From Ruegeria marina (GTDB lineage: Bacteria > Pseudomonadota > Alphaproteobacteria > Rhodobacterales > Rhodobacteraceae): a DNA stretch of 64,000 bases. The notes under the pieces are model-generated. The model was not told the DNA's origin. It did no database searches and saw only the letters and a list, made by a program, of their open reading frames with translations. Numbering within the stretch: the stretch's first letter is position 1; each line of letters opens with the position of its first letter. The position numbers and the translations under genes are program-made. Shown here one piece after another: positions 53,150 through 63,569 of the stretch. Where the stretch lies: the NCBI RefSeq assembly GCF_900101475.1, contig NZ_FMZV01000014.1, forward strand, positions 80,432-144,431, in the 5' to 3' direction.

Positions 53150-54532
53150 ATGACGCAAGAAAAATGGGGGCAACTTTGTCAGAAACTGCTCAAGACGGTT
53201 GGACAGAATAACTACACGACCTGGATCGAACCGCTCGAATTCCAGAAGCTTGAAGATGGCGTTGCGGTGTTCTCCGTGCCGACCAATTTCATGGGCAACT
53301 ATGTAAGCCAGAATTTCTCTGATCTGATCCTCTACGAGTTGAACACTGCGGGCGAATCCGTCCAGCGTCTTGCGTTCCGTGTCGCCGCCAATTCACCCAT
53401 GCGGCCCGTTCGCGCGCCGGCAGTACCACAAACGGCTCGGGAAGAGTCTGCCTTGCTTCGGGCCCCCGAGGTGTCCGACCCGCTTGACGCCTTGCAGGCC
53501 GCGCCGCTCGATTCACGGTTCACCTTCGAGAGTTTTGTCGTGGGCAAGCCCAACGAACTGGCCCATGCGGCTGCAAGACGCGTCTCCGAAGGCGGACCGG
53601 TCACATTCAACCCGCTGGTCCTGTACGGCGGCGTCGGCCTGGGCAAAACCCACCTGATGCACGCGATTGCCTGGGAATTAAGGGCCAAACGTCCCGAACT
53701 GAATGTGCTGTACCTGTCCGCCGAACAGTTCATGTACCGTTTCGTTCAGGCGCTGCGGGAACGGCGCATGATGGATTTCAAGCATCTTTTCCGATCCGTG
53801 GACGTGCTGATGGTGGACGACGTCCAGTTCATCGCGGGCAAGGACAGCACACAGGAAGAGTTCTTCCATACCTTCAACGCGCTGGTGGATCAGAACAAGC
53901 AGATCATCATTTCCGCCGACCGCGCACCGGGCGAGATCAAGGATCTGGAAGATCGGGTGAAATCCCGCCTGCAATGCGGCCTGGTCGTTGATCTTCATCC
54001 GACCGATTACGAATTGCGGCTCGGTATCCTGCAAACCAAGGTTCAGATGTACCGGACCGCCTATCCGGACCTGGTGATCGCAGATGGAGTACTGGAATTT
54101 CTGGCCCACCGCATTTCGACCAACGTGCGCGTTCTCGAAGGTGCCCTGACCCGCCTGTTCGCCTTTGCATCGCTGGTTGGACGCGAGATCGACATGGAAC
54201 TGACCCAGGACTGCCTGGCAGATGTGTTGCGCGCCTCGGAGCGCAAGATCACTGTCGAGGAAATCCAGCGCAAGGTTTCCGACTATTACAACATCCGTCT
54301 CAGCGACATCATCGGCCCCAAGCGTCTGCGTTCCTATGCCCGGCCTCGGCAGGTTGCGATGTATCTGTGCAAACAGCTTACCAGCCGGTCGCTTCCTGAA
54401 ATCGGGCGCCGGTTCGGTGGCCGCGACCACACAACCGTAATGCACGGGGTCAAGCGGATCGAAGAGCTGAAGACGACCGATGGTCAGATCGCCGAAGACG
54501 TGGAAATGCTGCGCCGCTCACTCGAAGCGTAG
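53150..54532 (+). CDS. dnaA: chromosomal replication initiator protein DnaA
   Basis: A 460-residue AAA+ initiator. Domain I is at the N-terminus (WGQLCQKLLKTVGQNNYTTW), then a variable linker. Walker A is GGVGLGKTHLMHAI near residue 160, Walker B is VLMVDDVQFIAGK near 224, and the C-terminal helix-turn-helix ends in GGRDHTTVMHGVKRI. The ATG at 53150 has GAGG 6 bp upstream and matches the family N-terminus; the frame from 53063 lacks this support. Unlike the common dnaA-dnaN arrangement, an antisense PhyH gene intervenes before dnaN. Confidence 0.97.
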   Translation: MTQEKWGQLCQKLLKTVGQNNYTTWIEPLEFQKLEDGVAVFSVPTNFMGNYVSQNFSDLILYELNTAGESVQRLAFRVAANSPMRPVRAPAVPQTAREESALLRAPEVSDPLDALQAAPLDSRFTFESFVVGKPNELAHAAARRVSEGGPVTFNPLVLYGGVGLGKTHLMHAIAWELRAKRPELNVLYLSAEQFMYRFVQALRERRMMDFKHLFRSVDVLMVDDVQFIAGKDSTQEEFFHTFNALVDQNKQIIISADRAPGEIKDLEDRVKSRLQCGLVVDLHPTDYELRLGILQTKVQMYRTAYPDLVIADGVLEFLAHRISTNVRVLEGALTRLFAFASLVGREIDMELTQDCLADVLRASERKITVEEIQRKVSDYYNIRLSDIIGPKRLRSYARPRQVAMYLCKQLTSRSLPEIGRRFGGRDHTTVMHGVKRIEELKTTDGQIAEDVEMLRRSLEA

Positions 54533-54539
54533 GAACGGA

Positions 54540-54561
54540 GAGGGCGACGACGGTTGCCCTC
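54540..54561 (+). terminator. weak hairpin between convergent dnaA and PhyH genes
   Basis: GAGGGCGA at 54540-54547 pairs with TTGCCCTC at 54554-54561 (one G-T pair) around a six-base loop. It lies in the convergent gap, 8 bp after the dnaA stop. No T-run is present on either strand, so its terminator role is uncertain. Confidence 0.4.
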
Positions 54562-54584
54562 GCATTCCTTGCCGGTCCAAGGTT

Positions 54585-55466
54585 TCACTCATACCATTTG
54601 GCGTTCACATAGTGCGGCTCGGGGCGCTCATGCAGCGCCTCGTATTTGCACAACTGCGGCTCGGGCCCGAGCGGCGTGGACATGCCGTCGCGAAACGCCC
54701 ATTCGCCCCGATCCGCGTTTTCGGCCCTGACGTAACTGGAAATCGCAAAAGCCCGGTCGCGATCCGACATGTTCGGCAAGGACCCGTGCACCGTCAGCAG
54801 GCCCCACAGGGCGATGTCGCCCGGCTCCTGTTCCAGCCAGACGACGCGGTCAGGATCCAGTCCCTTGGCGCGCAACTCCTCTGCGGCGGTCAGCCCTTTC
54901 ATGATCTGACCCCCTTCGCTGTCGTCCGATAGCCCCAGATACCCCAACTTGTGCGAGCCGGGGATCACCTGGAGACACCCGTTTTCCCGCGTGGCAGGGT
55001 CGATTGCCAGACCGGTATTCACGGTCGATCCGGCTATGTCCCGATAGGCATCCCGCGCCTCCCGGAATCGCAGGTCCTGATGAAACCGGTATCCGTTCAG
55101 GCGGGACCCCGGCGGTTTCCAGTGAATCTGCTGCGCAACCTGCTTGATACTGTCGCCCAGGATAGGCGCCAGAAGCGTCAGATAGGCCTCCGAGCGGCGG
55201 AAACGTTCGAAGTAGTCCGATATCCAACTCATCCAGTAAGCTTGGATCACGTATCTGGCGCCGAAGTCCGCTTCGGGCAGGATTTCGAAACAGAGGTTTC
55301 CGTGTCGCCAGGTTGACGGATGCTTCATACCCTCCTCGTAGATCCGGCGCGTTTCCTTGTGCAGACGCAAGATCTCATCCCCATCGATGAACTGGCGCAC
55401 AAGCGCATAGCCCTCTTCGTGATATTGCTCGGCCGCGGCACGCGCCTGCGTCTTTGAAATCACCAT
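54585..55466 (-). CDS. phytanoyl-CoA dioxygenase (PhyH) family protein
   Basis: A 293-residue Fe(II)/2-oxoglutarate-dependent oxygenase-like protein. GYRFHQDLRFRE holds the HxD pair of the 2-His-1-carboxylate facial triad, and the distal His is probably in LLTVHGSLPNMSDRDRAFAI with the Arg for 2-oxoglutarate. NGCLQVIPGSHKLG is the family signature. It hydroxylates an unidentified substrate. The ATG at 55466 has GGGAGG upstream. It lies on the opposite strand between dnaA and dnaN, an unusual location. Confidence 0.9.
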   Translation of the reverse strand: MVISKTQARAAAEQYHEEGYALVRQFIDGDEILRLHKETRRIYEEGMKHPSTWRHGNLCFEILPEADFGARYVIQAYWMSWISDYFERFRRSEAYLTLLAPILGDSIKQVAQQIHWKPPGSRLNGYRFHQDLRFREARDAYRDIAGSTVNTGLAIDPATRENGCLQVIPGSHKLGYLGLSDDSEGGQIMKGLTAAEELRAKGLDPDRVVWLEQEPGDIALWGLLTVHGSLPNMSDRDRAFAISSYVRAENADRGEWAFRDGMSTPLGPEPQLCKYEALHERPEPHYVNAKWYE

Positions 55467-55661
55467 GGTGACCTCCCTGTTCCTCTCGACATTGCCACCG
55501 AACCCGTCAGCAAACAATTGCATCCGCGACATAATGGCATACGAGTTGATCCCTCCCCCTTGACGCCCTCCCCGATACACCCGAGAAATCCACAAAAGCC
55601 TTGTGTCGAAGGGGGAAACCGTTAGTTTGCCCTTCCCGGCCCACTCGGAGGATGAAGGGAC

Positions 55662-56780
55662 ATGAAGATCAGCATCGAACGCGGCGCTCTGCTGAAAGCC
55701 GTGGCACAGGCCCAGTCTGTCGTGGAAAGGCGCAACACGATCCCGATCCTGGCCAATGTCCTGATCGAAGCCGAAGGCGACAGCGTTCAGTTCCGTGCCA
55801 CCGATCTGGATATCGAGGTGGTCGACAAGGCCCCTGCAATGGTCGAACGTGCCGGTGCAACCACCGTTGCTGCTACGACCTTGCACGAGATCGTGCGCAA
55901 ACTGCCTGACGGCGCGCTGGTGACGCTGACGGCGGATACCGCTGCCGGTCGCCTGACGGTAGATGCCGGCCGCTCCAATTTCTCGCTGGCAACGCTCCCT
56001 CGCGAAGACTTTCCCGTCATGGCCTCGTCCGAGTACCAGTCGAATTTCACCGCGAATGCCGCAGTACTGCGCCGGCTTTTCGACAAATCCAAATTCGCGA
56101 TCTCTACCGAGGAAACGCGGTATTATCTGAACGGCGTCTACATGCATGTCGCCGACGGCCCCGATGGCAAGACGCTGCGCTGCGTCGCCACAGATGGCCA
56201 CCGCCTGGCGCGGATCGACGCGGACCTGCCCGGCGGCGCCACCGACATGCCGGGCGTGATCGTGCCGCGCAAGACCGTGGGCGAATTGCGCAAGCTGCTG
56301 GACGACGACGAGATGGACATCGCGGTTTCCGTCAGCGAGACCAAGGTGCGCTTCGCGACCCCGGACATTACCCTCACCTCCAAGGTGATCGACGGAACCT
56401 TTCCCGACTACACACGCGTCATCCCGCAAGCCAACACCCGGCGGCTCGAGGTCGATGCCTCGGAATTCGCCAAGGCTGTCGACCGGGTCGCGACCGTCAG
56501 CTCGGAACGTTCGCGCGCGGTCAAGCTGCAACTTGAGGCCGACAAACTGGTGCTGTCGGTCAATGCGCCCGACAGCGGTGCCGCCGAGGAAGAACTGGCG
56601 GTGGCCTATGGCGACGAACGGCTAGAGATCGGTTTCAACGCAAAATACCTGCTGGAGATCGCAAGCCAGGTGGACCGCGAGAATGCCGTGTTCCTGTTCA
56701 ACTCCGCCGGCGACCCGACGCTGATGCGCGAAGGCAATGACCAGAGCGCTGTTTACGTGGTCATGCCGATGCGCGTCTGA
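55662..56780 (+). CDS. dnaN: DNA polymerase III sliding clamp (beta subunit)
   Basis: A 372-residue clamp that tethers polymerase III to DNA. The N-terminus MKISIERGALLKAVAQAQSV starts the first of three clamp domains; RNTIPILANVLIEA, YYLNGVYMHV and the ending DQSAVYVVMPMRV are characteristic. Length is normal. AAGGGAC precedes the ATG. It is the first of dnaN-recF, with a short repeat-bearing gap between them. Confidence 0.97.
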   Translation: MKISIERGALLKAVAQAQSVVERRNTIPILANVLIEAEGDSVQFRATDLDIEVVDKAPAMVERAGATTVAATTLHEIVRKLPDGALVTLTADTAAGRLTVDAGRSNFSLATLPREDFPVMASSEYQSNFTANAAVLRRLFDKSKFAISTEETRYYLNGVYMHVADGPDGKTLRCVATDGHRLARIDADLPGGATDMPGVIVPRKTVGELRKLLDDDEMDIAVSVSETKVRFATPDITLTSKVIDGTFPDYTRVIPQANTRRLEVDASEFAKAVDRVATVSSERSRAVKLQLEADKLVLSVNAPDSGAAEEELAVAYGDERLEIGFNAKYLLEIASQVDRENAVFLFNSAGDPTLMREGNDQSAVYVVMPMRV

Positions 56781-56830
56781 TCGCGCTTGCGCGCGATGCC
56801 TCCGGCGGGCGTATTTCTGAAAAGATGAAG
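56780..56830 (+). repeat. intergenic hairpin plus GCCTCCGGCGGGCGTATTT element between dnaN and recF
   Basis: The element begins inside the dnaN stop codon: ATCGCGC at 56780-56786 pairs with GCGCGAT at 56791-56797 around TTGC. It is followed by GCCTCCGGCGGGCGTATTT and then AAAAGATGAAG. The CTCCGGCGGG...GTATTT...AAGATGAAG pattern is one I recognise as recurring in roseobacter intergenic regions; that recognition rests on memory and needs a genome search. No second copy occurs in this window. Confidence 0.55.
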
Positions 56831-56839
56831 GGAGGGGTC

Positions 56840-57952
56840 ATGGCGCTGGCCCTGACCGAGCTTGCAGTTTCCCATTTTCGTTCGCACCGGTTGGCCCGGT
56901 TGTTGCTCGACAACCGGCCAGTGGCGATTTTCGGGCCGAACGGGGCCGGCAAGACCAATATCCTGGAAGCGGTTTCGATGTTTTCGCCCGGTCGCGGTAT
57001 GCGCCGGGCCAGCGCCGCCGAGATGACACGGCGGCCCGAGGCGCTGGGTTGGAAGCTGACGGCCACGATACGATTCCAGGACCAGATTCACGAGATTGAA
57101 ACCTGGTCCGAAGGCGGCGAGGCCCGGCATGTCAGGATCGACGGAAAGCATGCCAGCCAGATCGCGTTGGGGCGCCTGGTGCGAATGGTCTGGTTGGTGC
57201 CGTCGATGGACCGGCTGTGGATCGAAGGCCCGGACGGACGGCGCCGATTTCTTGATCGGATCACCATGAGCTTTGAGCCTGATCATGCCGAAGCGGTGCT
57301 GGCCTACGAAAAATCCATGCGCGAACGCAACCGTTTGCTGCGCGAACAGGTCCGCGACGCCCATTGGTATGGCGCGCTGGAGGCACAGATGGCGTCCGCA
57401 GGGCATCGCATGCATGTGGCCCGCCAGACGGCATTGGCGGCCTTGCGTGCCGCACAGGAACAAGCCGAAACCGCCTTTCCCACCGCCGAACTGGACCTGG
57501 TGCAGACCGAAGGCGAAATGCCCGAGACCGAAACGGATCTGCGCGAGGCGCTAGCCGAAAGCCGGTTTCGCGATCTCGCCGCCGGGCGCACCCTGGTCGG
57601 GCCGCATCGCAGCGATCTCCACGGTGTTTTCTCGGCCAAGGGCGTACCGGCAAGCGAGTGTTCGACCGGTGAGCAGAAGGCGTTGTTGGTGTCCTTGATC
57701 CTGTCCAATGCCAGGGCGCTGGCAAAGCAGGTTGGAGCGCCGCCCATCCTGTTGCTGGACGAGATCGCGGCCCATCTGGACGCAGGCCGCCGGGCCGCTC
57801 TCTACGACGAAATCTCTGCGCTTGATGCGCAGGCCTGGATGACCGGAACCGGGCCGGAACTGTTCACGGAACTGGGTGTCCGTGCACAATACTTTCAAGT
57901 GACCGAAAAGGATGGCGTTTCCGATGTTCAAACGGTCACGTCACCGGATTGA
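56840..57952 (+). CDS. recF: DNA replication and repair protein RecF
   Basis: A 370-residue SMC-like ATPase that loads RecA at ssDNA gaps. Walker A is FGPNGAGKTN (Gly32-Thr39), the ABC-like signature is around CSTGEQKALLVSLIL, and the Walker B/D-loop region is LLLDEIAAHLDAGRR. The ATG at 56840 has GGAGGGG just upstream and gives the family N-terminus; an in-frame ATG at 56825 would add five residues. It follows dnaN closely. Confidence 0.96.
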   Translation: MALALTELAVSHFRSHRLARLLLDNRPVAIFGPNGAGKTNILEAVSMFSPGRGMRRASAAEMTRRPEALGWKLTATIRFQDQIHEIETWSEGGEARHVRIDGKHASQIALGRLVRMVWLVPSMDRLWIEGPDGRRRFLDRITMSFEPDHAEAVLAYEKSMRERNRLLREQVRDAHWYGALEAQMASAGHRMHVARQTALAALRAAQEQAETAFPTAELDLVQTEGEMPETETDLREALAESRFRDLAAGRTLVGPHRSDLHGVFSAKGVPASECSTGEQKALLVSLILSNARALAKQVGAPPILLLDEIAAHLDAGRRAALYDEISALDAQAWMTGTGPELFTELGVRAQYFQVTEKDGVSDVQTVTSPD

Positions 57953-58023
57953 ACGCAGCAGCAACCGGGGACCTGCGCTGGTGACCTGTTACAGCAGGCG
58001 CGATTTGAAGAAGGGATGGGGAA

Positions 58024-58644
58024 ATGACGCTTTCGGTGTTCGATCTGGCACTTTATGCCGGTGCCGTCTTCATCCTGTTCCTGACCCCCGGCCCTGTCTG
58101 GCTGGCACTGACCGCCCGAACACTGTCTGGAGGGTTTAACGCGGCCTGGCCACTGACGCTGGGGGTTGTCGTCGGCGACAGCCTCTGGCCGGTACTGGCA
58201 ATTCTCGGGGTTGGCTGGATCACCGCCGCCTCGACGCAGATTGCGATCATCCTGAAGTTCGTGGCAGTCATCGTGTTCGTGACGCTCGGCCTTCTCACCA
58301 TTCGTAACGCCGACCGGACGATCGCCAATGACAGCCGCCTGACCAGACCGGGTGTCTGGGCCGGGTTTCTGGCCGGTCTCGTAGTGATCCTGGGCAATCC
58401 GAAAGCGGTCCTGTTTTACATGGGAATCCTGCCAGGTTTCTTCGATCTGGCCAATATCTCGACGGCGGATATTGTCGCCATCGTGGTGGTGTCGCAGGTG
58501 GTCCCGCTGGTGGGAAACCTGATGCTTGCCGCCTTTGTCGACCGGGTGCGGCGCGTTCTGAATTCGCCGCGCGCGCTCAGGCGGATGAACCTCACGGCCG
58601 GGGCGATGCTGATCGCGGTGGGGTTGATCCTGCCGTTTACCTGA
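58024..58644 (+). CDS. LysE-family amino-acid/metabolite exporter
   Basis: A 206-residue inner-membrane protein with about six hydrophobic segments. The LysE/RhtB signature FLTPGPVWLALTARTLSGG is present, as are LGNPKAVLFYMGILPGFFD and the final hydrophobic LTAGAMLIAVGLILPF. It exports amino acids or homoserine-lactone-type small molecules; the substrate is unknown. It lies between recF and gyrB on the same strand, breaking the usual recF-gyrB neighbourhood. Confidence 0.92.
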   Translation: MTLSVFDLALYAGAVFILFLTPGPVWLALTARTLSGGFNAAWPLTLGVVVGDSLWPVLAILGVGWITAASTQIAIILKFVAVIVFVTLGLLTIRNADRTIANDSRLTRPGVWAGFLAGLVVILGNPKAVLFYMGILPGFFDLANISTADIVAIVVVSQVVPLVGNLMLAAFVDRVRRVLNSPRALRRMNLTAGAMLIAVGLILPFT

Positions 58645-58768
58645 CCTCGGCGCAGTACTTCGGCGGTGCCTTGCCGGTTCAAGTTCCGGCATTGGTTTTT
58701 CCCGCCGCAGCGCTGGCTTGCCGTTGCGAAAAACCATCCTGAATTACCCGTTTTCGCGGGTGTTGCAC

Positions 58769-58797
58769 GTGACATTCCCGCCCGCGTTTCGTATAAA
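58769..58797 (+). promoter_or_regulatory. candidate sigma-70 promoter of gyrB
   Basis: GTGACA at 58769-58774 is separated by exactly 17 bases from TATAAA at 58792-58797. Both are one-base-off matches to consensus. The start codon of gyrB lies 28 bp after the -10 box, so transcription would begin about 20 bp before it, leaving a short leader. Confidence 0.65.
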
Positions 58798-58812
58798 ATC
58801 ACAAAGATATGA

Positions 58813-61242
<2,430 letters not shown>

Positions 61243-61305
61243 GCAGCTGCCGGATGATCATGTCTCGATGGGCTGCGCCTCGGTGAAGCCGAGCGCTTCG
61301 TGTAT

Positions 61306-61337
61306 GAAGAGTATCGCTTGAAGGAGCGATACTCTTC
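61306..61337 (+). terminator. 13-bp perfect hairpin downstream of gyrB
   Basis: GAAGAGTATCGCT at 61306-61318 is a perfect inverted repeat of AGCGATACTCTTC at 61325-61337 around TGAAGG. It begins 63 bp after the gyrB stop. A smaller stem (CTCGG...CCGAG) precedes it near 61280-61294. No T-run follows, so it may be an mRNA-stabilising 3' stem, a symmetric terminator or a protein target. Confidence 0.65.
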
Positions 61338-61430
61338 CGGTTTGGCTTGGCTGGTCAGAGGGTTTGCGAAACACACGTGATCCGGAACCAGGTCTTTCGG
61401 CCGGAACAATCTCGTTAATTTGTTTCGTGA

Positions 61431-62078
61431 CTACTTCCAGGCAAAGGTAGGCTGGTCGAAATGTGAAACCCTGGTTGTCTTGCCCCGCAGCGCAATCTCG
61501 CGAAATTGATAAAGAATGGCAGCTGTAGGGGCATACATGTAATGCCCCAAAGTCGGGAAAAAGGCAGACAGCACTGGGTGTTCGCTGTTGTCACTCTCTT
61601 CGAGCCTCGGGATATCGGGGCTGTCGAACTCACGCAAAGGCAAATGAAACACCTGCGCAACCTCTGAAGGGTCTGGACGCAGTTCGACGTCACCAGAGGC
61701 CCACACGACAACCGGTGAAACCCGGAATCCGGATCTGGTCGGAAACTGGTCCAGTCGGCCAAGCACGTCATCTTGCCTCAAGTCGAGGCCCAGTTCCTCG
61801 TGCAGTTCCCTCAGGGCAGCCTCGACTTCACTTTCACCCGCATCCATGCGGCCACCGGGCAAGGCATACTGACCGCCATGGCGGTTGAGGCTTGGCGGCC
61901 GCAATGTCATCAGCACGCAGGCCTCGCCTGTCTCATTGTGCCTGATCACCACGATTGCAACGGCGGCATCACGCAATCCGGCTCGCTCGACATTCCGGGC
62001 GGTAAAGCGTCCGAGATTGGCCTGAAACCGGGACCGCAGATCAGGGCCGAACACATAAGGCTGCAATAAATGATCCAA
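61431..62078 (-). CDS. Nudix hydrolase (CoA pyrophosphatase-like)
   Basis: A 215-residue Nudix protein. The box GGRMDAGESEVEAALRELHE followed by ELG fits Gx5Ex7REUxEExGU near residues 75-98, and TLRPPSLNRHGGQYALPGG fits the CoA pyrophosphatase subgroup (NudL/PCD1-like). Such enzymes hydrolyse CoA or related diphosphates. The C-terminal region, with Pro-Thr-Ala-Ala near APTAAILYQF, is divergent. The ATG at 62078 has no strong ribosome binding site. It converges on gyrB. Confidence 0.85.
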   Translation of the reverse strand: MDHLLQPYVFGPDLRSRFQANLGRFTARNVERAGLRDAAVAIVVIRHNETGEACVLMTLRPPSLNRHGGQYALPGGRMDAGESEVEAALRELHEELGLDLRQDDVLGRLDQFPTRSGFRVSPVVVWASGDVELRPDPSEVAQVFHLPLREFDSPDIPRLEESDNSEHPVLSAFFPTLGHYMYAPTAAILYQFREIALRGKTTRVSHFDQPTFAWK

Positions 62079-62413
62079 TCTTCAGATTCATTGGTCGGAG
62101 GTTACCTACTCCTCCCACCTGAAGACGTTCAAAGCAAGAACGACAATCGCTGGGTCAGTTACAACTGAAGCCTGCGGCTTGCCTCCATGTATGCAGATAA
62201 GACCAGTGAACTGAAGCCTCACGGGCGGTCTCGCCGACCCGGTTCCGCTGGGCGCGCCCGTCTACCGCGTCGTTCTTCCATGGTCCCTTGGCCGCACCGC
62301 CCGTCCGGCCCAATGGCCGGTCCGGACCGCAAAGCGTGATGCCGTCGCGAAAATCTGGCGGGCAGAACGATCTTTTACGCAGGTTTCAGGCGCTGACCTT
62401 CGACCTACCGAAC
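62079..62413. other. non-coding region between the Nudix and cyclase genes
   Basis: 335 bp with no gene I can support. It contains an 11-bp direct repeat (AACTGAAGCCT at 62163-62173 and 62209-62219) and a hairpin CCGGCC-CAAT-GGCCGG at 62305-62320. The region looks like degraded intergenic DNA next to an accessory locus. Confidence 0.4.
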
Positions 62414-63460
62414 TCAAAAAACTTCCTTTGGTACAGCGAGCGGCCCCCAGGTTTCGGCGTCCGGCAGGCCAACGCTGGACCAGGCCTGCTGAAGAACACG
62501 AGAGTCGCGGGTTCGTGTGCGCGGAAGGTCATCTAAAATCTCCAGCCATGGCATCTGGCTTTCGATGCCACTGTGGGCGACCGGAGCATACCCTTTCGGT
62601 TCATCAAGGCTCGGCGTGAAGACAATCAGATAAGCCGCTTTGCGTGGGCGTACCAACCTGTAGGTCAAACTCGTTCCGCAAGTTGGACAAAACCCGCGCT
62701 TGGCAATTGGAGATGATGAGAAATAGCGCGGCTCTTCGCCCAAAAAACGTACAGCTGATGCTGGAAAGGCGGTCCAGGTGCTCATCGCGGAGCCGGAAAA
62801 CTTCTGGCATATGCTGCAATGGCAATAGCCCGTGCTGATTGCCGGGGCATTGATTTCGTACCTGATTTTTCCGCACAGACAGCCGCCTGTGATCAACGTT
62901 TTCCGCAAGGCGTCGTCGTCTATGTCGAGAAATGCGCCCATCGTCGCGGGTTGGGATCGCGTCATGAAAACGTGTATGGGCGCGTCCGATGCCTTCAACC
63001 GTTTGAAGCCGCAATCGACCAGTGACAATTCGATCTTGCCCCTGACCTGAGCCATCACGTCGCCTGAAACCGCTATACCGCCGGGTTCTGCCATAGCCTC
63101 AAGCCGTGCCGCAATGTTCACGCCGTCGCCAAGCAGGTCTCCGTTTTGCACGACCACATCGCCCAACGACACGCCAATCCGAAGCTGAAGCCGTGCGCTA
63201 TCTTTCTGACGCGCTTCTGCAGCTACCATCCTCTGAATTCCGACGGCACAGCTTACCGCCTCAATGGTACTGGAAAATTCGGCGAAAAAGCCATCTCCCC
63301 ACGACTTGAACAACCGCCCTCTATGGGCCTCGACCTGCATCTCGACGACTTCGGATCTGAGGCGGCTCAATATATCAAGGGTCCCGGCCTCATCCCGCGA
63401 AACACGTCCAGCAAAACCGACAATATCGATGGCCAAGATTGCTGCTAGTCTACGTTCCAC
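62414..63460 (-). CDS. class III adenylate/guanylate cyclase fused to a GFA (CENP-V/Gfa) zinc domain
   Basis: Residues 1-165 form a class III nucleotide cyclase catalytic domain. LAAILAIDIVGFAG holds metal-binding Asp12, KSWGDGFFAEF the second (Asp56), and GDGVNIAARLEAMAEPGGIA the transition-state residues. From about residue 190 a complete GFA/CENP-V domain follows, with the zinc cysteines in GGCLCGK (Cys194/196), YCHCSICQK and CPTCGTS. The GTG at 63460 has AAGGGG upstream and gives 348 residues; an in-frame GTG at 63544 would add 28. Class III cyclases are often fused to other domains, but a GFA partner is uncommon. The substrate is unknown. Confidence 0.8.
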   Translation of the reverse strand: MERRLAAILAIDIVGFAGRVSRDEAGTLDILSRLRSEVVEMQVEAHRGRLFKSWGDGFFAEFSSTIEAVSCAVGIQRMVAAEARQKDSARLQLRIGVSLGDVVVQNGDLLGDGVNIAARLEAMAEPGGIAVSGDVMAQVRGKIELSLVDCGFKRLKASDAPIHVFMTRSQPATMGAFLDIDDDALRKTLITGGCLCGKIRYEINAPAISTGYCHCSICQKFSGSAMSTWTAFPASAVRFLGEEPRYFSSSPIAKRGFCPTCGTSLTYRLVRPRKAAYLIVFTPSLDEPKGYAPVAHSGIESQMPWLEILDDLPRTRTRDSRVLQQAWSSVGLPDAETWGPLAVPKEVF

Positions 63461-63569
63461 CTTCAGCCCCTTCACGGACCAGCGTAGCTGAACAAGCGCC
63501 AAATTAAAAGCCTGCCACGCGTGATCAAATCGAAGGGATACCACCCGTTGATGGGATTTTGCCCGGTAG

